From positions 1 through 22,962 of the forward strand of contig JAJIRX010000448.1 in assembly GCA_023853785.1 (NCBI GenBank): a DNA stretch of 22,962 nt, in the 5' to 3' direction. The position numbers and the translations under genes are program-made. The notes under the pieces are model-generated. The model had not been told where the DNA came from, did not search any database, and saw only the letters and a program-made list of their open reading frames with translations. The DNA is from Psilocybe azurescens. Lineage: Eukaryota; Basidiomycota; Agaricomycetes; Agaricales; Agrocybaceae. Positions 9,341 to 18,139 of the stretch are shown here, piece by piece (position 1 is the stretch's first letter; every line of letters begins with the position of its first letter).

Positions 9341-10683
9341 ACAAGGGTGGTGTGAGGCGACATAATTTGAGGTGGCAGGGCAATGGTGGGATTTTTCTTC
9401 TTTTCTTGTTTGTCGCTTCTGGTACGCTGTGCGTGCTGGGCTGGTTGTTCCTGCTTCAAGCTTCATTGCTTTATGTTCCTTTACCCTCTCTTTGTATTGT
9501 TTCTTCATGGTCCGATCGTGATATATGCATATATCACTGCATAATCACTCATAGATAGAATTTTATTCATTCTCTGGCTTTTTTACTTTATTTTCCTCAC
9601 GTACTTAGCAGTTCTTTACTCTCTCTGATTTTACTTGCCGCTTTGAATAATAATCACAAAGCGTAGCATGCTGTGTGCGTCAGGGACCTAGTTCAATTAG
9701 TTTCATCGAGAATGAGAGAGTGGACAGGGTATATGTCTAGAGGGTACGTACCACACTGACATTTATTTTCTCTGAGTCGGGATCGGAATCACAATCAATT
9801 CTGCTCGTTAAAACTATAGTAGTAACTCAATATACAGTACACTTCACTGGGAGGGCATTCACGCAGTCTACAACTACAAGAGTCTGGGCTCTTCTTAGGC
9901 TCTGTGACTGGATGGAGAAGATGGATACCTAAAATACATATGCATTTCACGTCCGTGACACATGTCCACAGAACATACTGACTGTCTACACCCGCAACAC
10001 CACCACCTGAGCGCTTGTACAGAGTGCAATGGAGCGTTTGACATGTGCTCATTATGTTCAGCCAGTTGGCCTTTTTACCCATGTATGAGCCTGGAAAATA
10101 TGGAGGAAATGGCGAAGGTCGAAGCCGAGGCTGAGGTTTCAGTCATAGGTAGAAAGACTGGGCAGAACTCTGGGATTCAATCATAGAATGTCTGTTTATG
10201 TTAACGAGAACCGAGCCATACTGAGAGTCTACACATGAGCCAGTACGCTCATCTTGTACTGCCACGGTAACAACCTTGAGCGACATTACTGAGCGAGGAT
10301 GACGGGATGAAGAGAATTTGAGGTGAACTATGAGAGTTATCGACACCAGTGACTGGTCTGAGAGAACTAGTGGGCTCACCAAGCCCAAATATGAGCAAAT
10401 TAGCAAAGCAGGGAGGATGCGAAAGGGGAGAGGTAACATCAATATATATATTTGCAATCTGGAAGAAGTGGAGGTAGGTATTCAAAGGCTGTAGTCAATA
10501 GGTAGATGCTCCGAGAGATGCAGTATTAATGACGAACATGACTCCCCCGAAGGGGATAATATTTAGCGACAACATGTGACACGTGACCGATTCAAAACCG
10601 TGTGTGGTCCTTAAGGTCTACTAATATTAAATACAAGCAAAATTACTCAACTTACACCTACACGCACAGTTCCAACCAGAAGA
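9341..10683. other. Unassigned stretch upstream of the arginyl-tRNA synthetase remnant
   Basis: Short frames only (for example 9795-10082 minus, 9962-10186 plus, 10143-10457 minus), without domains. The 5' exons of the synthetase gene should lie here if the gene was ever complete. I could not recognise them, so they are either deleted or decayed. Confidence 0.4.
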
Positions 10684-10774
10684 ATGAGTGGAATAAATTA
10701 TGCTCGACAAGTTCCTCCCCACCTCTGCTTGAAAATGATGCACATGATCTGGGATGTGCTCACCCAGATTGACG

Positions 10775-10783
10775 CCCTCACGC
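10775..10783 (+). repeat. Left 9-bp target-site duplication CCCTCACGC of the TIR element
   Basis: CCCTCACGC immediately precedes the element and is repeated at 12920-12928. It lies in synthetase coding sequence, where CTC ACG C continues in frame into GT GAC GCG after the element is removed. Confidence 0.9.
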
Positions 10784-10805
10784 AGTACTTTACCATCCCC
10801 CACAC

Positions 10806-10962
10806 AGTCCATATGGACTCCAGTGGACTCCACTGGACTTGCCTATATACTGAGTGTAAAAGGTAAACAGAGTCCAGTGGACTCCAGTGGATTCCACTGC
10901 ACTTTAGTAGATCTTATACTATACATTGAATATGGACTAAAATAACTGTAGTCCACTGGACT
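10806..10962. repeat. Palindromic CCASTGGACT array, left side of the TIR element
   Basis: Clusters of 10-bp units at 10806-10840 (starting with the GTCCATATGGAC variant), 10869-10905 and 10950-10962, separated by AT-rich spacers. The same arrangement occurs in reverse complement at 131-290. Confidence 0.9.
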
Positions 10963-11129
10963 TGACACAGTAAATAAATTCAATCTTAACATAAATTCAG
11001 ATTAGTGGAATAAAGTATATTAATAACTATTTAATACATTACTACATATCTACATGCGAGGGCCAAGACAAAAGGAAGAAAAAGATAATAAAATAAAAAA
11101 ATAAAAAAGGGGGAGCAGGAGCAGTACTT

Positions 11130-12290
11130 TACCATCGTACGTGTTGTCCGTCGGGTCGTCCGTTGGGTCATCGGTACCGCGTCCGTATCCATCGCTGTCG
11201 CAGCCGCCGTACCGTCCTTGTCGCTGTTGCAGCCGCCGTCCGGCGTCCTCGTCCCTGCCGTCCGCATCCATCCTTGTCCCTGTTGCAGCCGCCGTCCCCG
11301 TCCATGACTCTCGTCCCTCCCTGCTGTCCCCGTCCGTCCTCGTCCCTGTCGTCCCTGTCCGTCCTCGTCCGCATCGTTGTCCTCGTCTGCATCATTGTCC
11401 TCGTCCGCGCCGTTGTCGTCCGCATCGTTGTCCTCGTCGCATCGTTGTCCCCCTGTCCTCGTCCCTGTCGTCCCTGTCCGTCCTCGTTGCTGTTGCATCC
11501 ACGTCCTTGTCCTTGTCGCTGTTGCGTCCACGTCCCTTGTCCTTGTCGCTGTCGTGTCCACGTCCCTCGTCCTCGTCGCTGTCGCATCCACGTCCTCGTC
11601 CTCGTCGCTGTCGGCGTCCACGTCTGCGTCCCTCGTCCCTGCCGTCCGCCCACGTCCAGCGTCCCTCGTCCCTGCCGTCCGCATCGGTCCTCGTCCTGTC
11701 GCAGCCGCTGTCCGCGTCCGGCGTCCTACGTCCCTGTCGTCCCTGTCCCTGTCGCGCATCCGGCGTTGTTGTCCCAGTCACATCCACGTCCACATCCTAC
11801 GTCCCTGTCGCGTCCCGTCCGGCGTTGTTGTCCCCGTCCGGCGTTGTTGTCCCTGCCGTCTCGCGTCCGTCCTTGTCCTGTTGCAGCCGCCGTCCCGTGT
11901 CTGCGTCGTCGTCCCTGTCGTCCCTGTCCCTGTCGCATCCACGTCCCCGTCACCATCTGTGTCGTCGTCCCTGTCGTCCCCGTCCCGTCCGGCGTTGTTG
12001 TCCCCGTTGTCCCCGTCCGTTGTCGTCCCTGTTGCATCCGGCGTTGTCGTCCCTGTTGCGTCCATGTCCACGTCGTTGTCGTCGTCGCTGTCGCATCCTC
12101 GTCCCTGTCGTGTCCACGTCCGGCGTCATTGTCCTTGTCCTTGTCCCTGCCGTCTGTGTCTGTCCTTGTCCCTGTCGCAGCTGCCGTCTGCGTCTGCGTC
12201 TGCATCTGCGTCTGCGTCCTCGTCCTCGTCCTCGGTCGTCAACCTCTGTCGGCGTCGGGTTGGCTGTCACCTGGCTCCGACCGACGAGGT
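11130..12290 (-). repeat. CpG-rich, strand-asymmetric GACGAGGACAGGG tract (core of the TIR element)
   Basis: About 1.15 kb of irregular repeats. On the plus strand it is built from CGTCCCTGTC, CTCGTCC, GTCCTTGTC, CATCCACGTC and CGGCGTTGTTGTCC; on the minus strand it reads GACAGGGACGAGGAC. Nominal periods of 6, 9 and about 21 bp mix. Long frames stay open on both strands because the repeat lacks stop words, giving Pro/Arg/Ser/Val-rich products on plus and Asp/Arg/Thr/Gly-rich products on minus. These are composition effects, not evidence of a gene. GG and GGG runs on the minus strand could form G-quadruplexes. Confidence 0.9.
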
Positions 12291-12586
12291 GGTGGTGGTG
12301 GTAGTCGGAAGAAAGGTTGGGGTCGTTCATTTGATGGTTGTCGTGCCGATCGGCCGATGCCGGGCACGTGTCGCAGCGTCACATGTGCTTGTGAAATTTG
12401 ACCCTGCGGACTGAACAAAATACAAAATTGTATCCATAGGGAGACTTTGCTCCCAAGTGTATTTAACTATTGTTTCATTTAACTGTTATTTCACAGAGTT
12501 TATTTCAATTGATTTTACTCTTTTATTTTTGCAATTAATATTAATAACTAATGATCATACTTTGGATATTGTGTTAATTATTGCAT

Positions 12587-12895
12587 CCAGTGGACTCCAG
12601 TGGATTCAACTGGACTCCACTGGACTCCACTGGACTGTGCTAATAAATATATTATTTGTTGTTGTTCAGTGAATATTTAAGCCCCAGTCCAGTGGACTCC
12701 AGTGGACTCCAGTGGACTTGACTGGACTCATAATCCACTGGACTGAGACTGGACTGAAAATTTGGCAGGAGTCCAGTGCAAGTCCAGTGGACTCCAGTGG
12801 ACTGCAGTCCAGTTCCAGTCCAGTGGACTGGACAATCTGTCAGCCAGTTTGGCTGGACAGAGAGTCCACTGGAGTCCACTGGAGTCCATATGGAT
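12587..12895. repeat. Dense palindromic CCASTGGACT array, right side of the TIR element
   Basis: Near-continuous 10-bp units at 12587-12640, 12684-12725, 12732-12760 and 12774-12845, then again at 12863-12895 ending in GTCCATATGG next to the terminus. Units alternate between CCAGTGGACT and CCACTGGACT, so the array is close to its own reverse complement. Spurious Trp/Thr/Gly/Leu/Pro/Val/Asp/Ser repeat frames run through it. Confidence 0.9.
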
Positions 12896-12919
12896 TGTGT
12901 GGGGGAAAGGAAAGACCTC

Positions 12920-12928
12920 CCCTCACGC
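12920..12928 (+). repeat. Right 9-bp target-site duplication CCCTCACGC
   Basis: Exact copy of 10775-10783, directly after the element. The base before it (C at 12919) could make this a 10-bp duplication with one mismatch. I place it in the element because the degenerate copy at 1441 also begins with the matching G. Confidence 0.9.
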
Positions 12929-14579
12929 GTGACGCGCCATTGGGGCAACTGGAGTACGGCACGAATGACTCCAGCAAGGGCAAGAAAGTCATCATCGAGT
13001 ACTCGGCGCCGAACATCGCCAAGTCGTTCCAGGTTGGGCATCTGAGGAGGACGATCCTCGGCGCGTTCCTCGCGAACTTGTATAAGACGTGTGGACGGGA
13101 GGTTGTCTCGATGAATTATTTGGGGGATTGAGGCACAAAGGTGAGCATTTTTCGTTTCCGATCCCACAGCCTGTACATCCGTTTTCGGTTCTTTTCGTCA
13201 TTCTTCACGACATCCACGCAAATATCCAATACCCCGCTGACACCTCCCTCCCTAGTTTGGCCTAATCGACACATGCTTCGAAAAATGTGGCTTGCAACCC
13301 AACCTCGACAAAGACGCCATCAGGCACCTCTTTGATATCTACGTCGCCATCGACAAAGATGCCGCCTCCGACCACACCGTCAATGCATACGCCTCTAGCT
13401 GGTTCAAATGCATGGAAGACGGAGACGAGGACGAGGACGCCTTAAAGAATTGACAGGTGTGGTAAGAGATGAGTGTGCGGAAGTATGAGAGACAGTATGA
13501 GAGGCTGGGGGTAAAGTTCGATGTGTATACGAGGGAGACAGAGGTGGGGAGGGAGGCGATGGGTAGTACGCTGGAATGTTAGAGAGTATGGGTTTAATTG
13601 CGGAGTCGCATGGCGCGAAGCTGGTGGTTCTCTCCATGTTCGTTCGTTCGACATTTAATCCTCATTTCATTAAAGATCGAACCTCAATCTACCTAACGCG
13701 TGACATCGACGGCCCAATCGAGCGCTACGAGACAAAATGATATTCGTCGTCTTCTCCCAACAACACCTGCACCTCACACAATTCTTCAAAAAGTGCTCAG
13801 GCTCATGGGCTTCCCCTGGACGTCCTCCTTCGTGCATATCAATTACGGACTGGTGCAGAGTACGAGCATCAGGGTGGGCACGGTGGTGTTCCTGGATGAG
13901 GTTATCAGGGAGGCGGGGAATGTAATGCATAACTAGATGATGAAGAGTGAGGAGAAGTATGAGGCCGTGGTGAATCCGGAGGAGACGGCGCTTGAGATGG
14001 GGAATACGGGGGTAAAAATCCAGGATATAGCTGTGACGAGGTGCATGCGCGTGCGCGTTGTCCTCCTATCTTTTCACTTTCCCTTTTTTGTTTTGGTGTT
14101 GATTCGTTTGGTTCGCGTCATTGATGATAGGAAATTATACATTCAACCGGGACCGCATGAAATCCTTCGAAGGCGAAACAGGGCCATACCTGCAATACGC
14201 CCACATGCGACATCCATATCCCGCAAAAGCCCCATCCTCATCCCTCCCCTGTTCCCTCGTTTACACCGCCCACCTCTTCCTACACCCACGCATGCGATAT
14301 TGCACTCCTTCCGGGCAGATACTCCGACGTCTTGAAGACTGCGATGAAGATCCAAGACCCGTCAGGTGTGGTGACATTCGCGTTTCGATTGGCGCACACA
14401 ATTAGTAGTGCGTGGGATGTGGTGTGCTGTACAAGATTCATTGGGCAGTTCGCTATTCTTGTCTCTTGTCTCGTCTTCTCGTCAACGCTCATGCGACTGC
14501 AGGCTCCAGGCTACATGCCAGTGTAGTGTCGCGCAAACGGTCCCATGGTGATCCTCGTCTTGATTCTTAACGGTTCACA

Positions 14580-14865
14580 TGCTCACATTGCAAGGGCTGG
14601 AAGTCCTACTTCTCTTTCTCTCCCCCTTCCTCTCCTCTCACTCTCATAGCCTGATATTCGGCGTCGTTAATATCCTCCTGCTCTGCTCCCCGCCGCTCAT
14701 CACCGCGCAGATCACGTCCGTAGGCGCATCGTGCGGCTTGTTTGAGCGACTAGTTAGCCCGACTATTTTTGGAGCTATTGTGTGTTAACGCCTGTTATTA
14801 TGTTGGGGAATTTGGGCGAAGTGAGGTTGTGGGAAGAGAATGGCGGGGATGGAGGCCCTTTCTGG
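14580..14865 (+). pseudogene. Duplicated exon-like fragment, copy 2 (paralogue of about 9020-9340)
   Basis: Starts with a pyrimidine-rich stretch ending CTCATAG (a possible splice acceptor), then an open frame with a hydrophobic segment (IFGVVNILLLCSPPLI) and a C-terminus reading GLFERLVSPTIFGAIVC before a TAA at about 14786-14788. Downstream similarity to copy 1 continues through TTATGTTGGGGA. This copy keeps the frame better than copy 1, so the ending is probably the ancestral one. It lies about 60-100 bp after the synthetase remnant. I do not recognise the family and see no upstream exons. Confidence 0.45.
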
Positions 14866-15269
14866 TTAGAATAGTAATGCTCTAGCAATGACAGAGGCAT
14901 TGAAACCAAGCTAGTCAACAGTAAGCAATATGATCATTGTTCTTTTGAGTTGCCCCGTATGTCGCCCCTGTCCATACATGTTCGTACTTCATCGTTATCG
15001 AGGGCCCCTTTGATGACCGTTCATACTATACCGTCCCATACTCCCAGTGATTAATTAGACTGGCGACTGATACCATATCCCGTAGTGTGAGATAAACCTG
15101 CAACAAATCGAAGGGACGACTGGATTGATGGTTTAGCTCGTCTCATGTCTCCCGGCTCAGGTTGCCGTATACACATATCTGATTACAAAAAATGTGAGTG
15201 TGTGACGGCTGGATGATGATCTCAAAGATCATGATGGTATTTCGAGCACTTTTCTATTGAATCTGCACA
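14866..15269. other. Intergenic, nothing recognised
   Basis: About 400 bp with no open frame of note and no repeat. It separates the exon-like fragment from the 5' flank of the membrane protein pseudogene. Confidence 0.5.
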
Positions 15270-15352
15270 TTCCATCGAGCACATCGTCGTCAAATCATTG
15301 TGGTTCCGGGATGATTCCTCATAAGACAAGATTACTACAGTGGACCGACACA

Positions 15353-15357
15353 TATAA
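15353..15357 (+). promoter_or_regulatory. Candidate TATA box of the membrane protein gene
   Basis: CATATAAGAC lies about 50 bp upstream of the ATG at 15404. The paralogue at 7569 has TATATATA at about the same distance, and the CAACTCTAAAGCA block between box and start is conserved in both copies. Conservation between paralogues is the main support. Confidence 0.45.
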
Positions 15358-15403
15358 GACAGTGTTCACTGGATAAATATCCTCAACTCTAAAGCATTAT
15401 ACA

Positions 15404-16674
15404 ATGTCTACACCTAATATTTTATTCCCAGTCAATGTGCAAGAGAATGAAATTAGCGCCAATCTCAATGGCTCAATGCTTTTTAATTATCTCATTGGTG
15501 AATCTCCACATCTGCGAATGACAAAACCACAAACTTATGTGTGCCAGGCATATACACATGGTATATGGAGGAACCATGTATCTTTACCGTGAGTTCTTCC
15601 ATTAACTTGAAAAGAAATTTGCCAATGATGTGTCCTGCAGTATCCACAAAGCCCGCAACTTGAATCGTCGCATCGTTCTTTCAGCCATTTCAATGCTGTG
15701 CTTTCTATTCTTCTTGGACTTCATTATGTAACGGTACTACCTTGATTGGTTAATAGTGATTGCTGGAGACAAGCGAGAATCAATCTTTTGGGAACATTAA
15801 GAGAAGGCTCCCAATGGATTGGGGTACTCAATGTCATTCTATTTAATTCCTTGTTGATTATTTCCGACAGACTACTGGTTGGTCAGTATCATTGATTATG
15901 ACGTAAATTTTATCATCATCTCGCCAGATTCGGAGATGCTACCACGTCTGGGGAGAATCATGTCGGGTGATTATGGTTCCAATAATACTTTTGGTTATGG
16001 AATGCGGTGAGTCCTATGGATAAAAGTCTGGCATAAAATGACAGGTTATTGCAGGCCTATTTGTCGCAACAACTATCTTAGATTGCTTGTCCAGTCAGTT
16101 AACCAGTGAAGCAAATGCTAGTCTATTCAATAATATCTTAAATGCTCTGACATTTGTGTCACTGTAATTACAATATTTATTGGGTACAGAACAAATTTCA
16201 CTTCCCAAATACATTGTTCACCATCCAGAAGAGTATTCAACCTCATTATGACAATAATAATCGAGTCGGCTGCAACTTACTCGCTGATACTCCTCCTCGA
16301 GGAAATTATCGGCGTTGTTTCGCCAAAAGTTGTGGTGGGATCTCCCTTGAACAAAGCCAACTATTACACGGACGGAGTTGTCATTTTTCGCAGTACGTAC
16401 TTTCCAATGTTGATATGGACATTGTGCCTCTAACCCAGTATCAGGGCATGACGCCAACTTACCAACCCCAGCACCAGAGTCGCATAGGCTGCAATTACTC
16501 ATATATCCGGATTACTATTTGGCTCCCAGTAACACAGTGGCAATGGCTGTAGTGGAAACACCATTGGAAGATATTAACACATCGGTTCAGGCAGACGATG
16601 CGGAGCCTACACCGGTGATCGAAGCGAAGAGGGAATCCAGTGCGGATGCCACATCCGGAAACAATCAAGTCTAG
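15404..16674 (+). pseudogene. Agaricomycete multipass (7TM-like) membrane protein, broken
   Basis: The start MSTPNILFPVNVQENEIS and the helix-rich body match a large family of unnamed integral membrane proteins in mushroom genomes; function unknown. Exon 1 ends at 15497, a 50-bp intron covers 15498-15547, and later exons read RRIVLSAISMLCFLFFLDF, GVLNVILFNSLLIISDRLL, CYHVWGESCRVIMVPIILLV, LNALTFVSL, IGYRTNFTS, and IIIESAATYSLILLL, each helix in the expected order. Two further introns fit at about 15884-15928 and 16010-16053. The C-terminus is a soluble acidic tail ending at TAG 16674. Lesions: a one-base deletion after the first intron (ACATGG), a stop after FLDFIM (TAA near 15729), a frameshift near 15800 and another near 16165. 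It is the fuller of two copies in the window. Confidence 0.8.
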
Positions 16675-18139
16675 CACATTGCAGCAAATCAATAGCAGAT
16701 CTGTCGACATCAAATTTCGCTTCTTTCCGTTTTCCTTTCGTATTTACCATTCTACGATAGATACACGTTCAGGTAACAGTTGATCTGTCAATTATTTAAC
16801 ATCTTCGTTTCTGTTTTTCTATTCTTGCTTGGTCACATATTTATTTTTCTACTTACTGTAGGTAGACTGTGACACCTAGTATATACAATTATCGTCATTT
16901 TTTTTACCAGTAATCCTATCATCCTTCTTCTTCAAAAGTGACAGAGAAATTATGAGTGAATGGACTCGTACTAGATGCCTACCGTCCTTACAGAAACGAT
17001 TTTACATCCTCCTGATTCTGCAGTTGTAAACTGCGTGAACAAATAAGAATGTAGTTGTCAAATATTTATATTGCCCTTCCATTTTTAATAAAGAGAAATT
17101 GGAGGAGGATTCTCACCATCAGCTTATGTTCGACGCTCAGTCTCTATCGCTGGGATTTATTAGCACGATGGGTCTGATCAGCAGGTCAGAGTAGTATACA
17201 TTTTTTGAGATCTGATCGTCAAGCGTCCAGTTACTGACCCTAGCTTATTAGATCACATTTAAAGGCGAGCTCTAACGCCCTCATCACGTATCAGCCCACC
17301 AATTCTACCAAAAGCAACAGGTCAACAACACCACCATAGGCCTCGTCATGGGAAGGTGTGATTCAGACGCCTGAAATATACGGTGAGCATACATATAGAG
17401 CAGGACTGAGATTACATGATTTTTGTCGAATCCGGTGCTCTAGGTGTTGTACTGGTATAGTTCGGGTGTTACATATATAGGGAAAAGCGAGGATAGCAGC
17501 AGCGATCTAAGGTTGGTGCAAAGCGATGCGATAGACGATGGATGGCGGATGATAGATGATGAACACGACGGACAACACACCATATAAGTGAAGAAGATGA
17601 GGGAAAAAAATTAGACGCAATGAGGAAAGCTAATTAGCAGTCACAAATGTCATGAACAAGAGCTACACCTTGGCCGTGGCCGAATGGATGAATGTTCATC
17701 CCCGCAATTAAAAAGGAATGCATATTAAAAGAAGTCCATCGTAAGTGTCGTTACTGTTTCATTCTAGAAGCAGGGTTCGAGTTTAAGTATCAATATCAGT
17801 ATTCTAGTTCAAACGCGAAGTTCGCGCCATGAGTGAGATTCTGAGCAATTTCAGGTATGGTGACTGACTGACAGACCCTATATGGGTTCGCGCGTTTAGG
17901 TGTGTGCGAAATGCGAGAGGATGGTGCAGAGCAATAGTAATAGATAGAACGTATGCACAGGGGCAGGGACGTAAGGAGGTGCCGGGGGTACAGACAATAC
18001 GTGGATAGATGGGAGATATGATGAGCCAGAGGGAGCGGGGGGATGGATGGAGCCCGTGATGAGGTGAGTGAGGTCCTGTCGGAGCTAGAGAGAGAGTGCG
18101 CGGAAGACGATGTACGAAGACGAGCATCAACAATGTAAA
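16675..18139. other. Intergenic, no gene recognised
   Basis: AT-rich sequence to about 17800 with no frame above about 60 codons. From 17796 to 18256 two overlapping minus-strand frames (Ser/Leu/Pro/His-rich) are open, but show no domain, no helix pattern and no splice support. GAT-rich sequence at about 17520-17570 is low complexity. I see no LTR boundary for the retroelement remnant that follows. Confidence 0.45.

Larger units (their letters stand above)
10784..12919 (+). mobile_element. Non-autonomous TIR DNA transposon, 2,136 bp, inserted in the synthetase gene
   Basis: Terminal inverted repeats of about 56 bp are seen at 10784-10839 and 12863-12919. The ends diverge at the very tip (AGTACTTTACCAT against GAGGTCTTTCCTTT) but share CCCCCACACARTCCATATGG and the following palindromic units. 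A 9-bp duplication (CCCTCACGC) flanks it, and the synthetase reading frame is restored across the empty site. Inside are a palindromic array and AT-rich segment (10840-11110), a long CpG-rich tract (11130-12290), an AT-rich stretch (12400-12580) and a dense palindromic array (12587-12890). No transposase is visible. A 9-bp duplication with long TIRs is typical of Mutator-like elements, but without a transposase that assignment is an inference. Confidence 0.88.
10684..14526 (+). pseudogene. Cytosolic arginyl-tRNA synthetase pseudogene, split by a TIR element
   Basis: Arginyl-tRNA synthetase charges tRNA-Arg with arginine in the cytosol. Recognisable pieces, in order: VLTQIDALT (to 10783), then after the insertion LGQLEYGTN and KKVIIEYSAPNIAKSF (12943-13040), NYLGD, the exon from 13256 (IRHLFDIYVAIDKDA, MEDGDED), IYLTRDIDGPIERYE, VGTVVFLDEVIREAGNVMH, NYTFNRDRMKSFEG with TGPYLQYAH, and VVTFAFRLAHTISSAWDVV near the end. 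A 115-bp intron at 13141-13255 (GTGAGC...CTAG) and another ending near 14130 remain. Lesions include TGG to TGA after NYLGD and again after DALKN, a stop inside NVMHN-MMKSEEKYE, several frameshifts and loss of the final segment. Both class I signatures are altered: HAGH is QVGH, and the MSTRKG loop reads TSIRVG. The gene cannot be functional. Its N-terminal region is missing or unrecognisable. Confidence 0.9.

Noticed and set aside
6841..10781. The 9-mer CGCCCTCAC at 6841-6849 and 10773-10781 as target duplications of a 3.9-kb insertion splitting one inverted-repeat arm
   Set aside because: The second copy lies in synthetase coding sequence and overlaps the real duplication of the 10784-12919 element. 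The segment between has no matching termini and contains unrelated gene fragments. The shared 9-mer is most simply a coincidence.
11141..12414. Long plus-strand frames of 387, 412 and 345 codons and minus-strand frames up to 242 codons as protein genes
   Set aside because: They overlap each other in several frames on both strands across a short-period repeat that lacks stop words. Products are low complexity with no domain, and the region is the core of a transposon.
12587..12895. CRISPR array
   Set aside because: Units are 10 bp, contiguous and palindromic without unique spacers, there are no cas genes, and the genome is eukaryotic.
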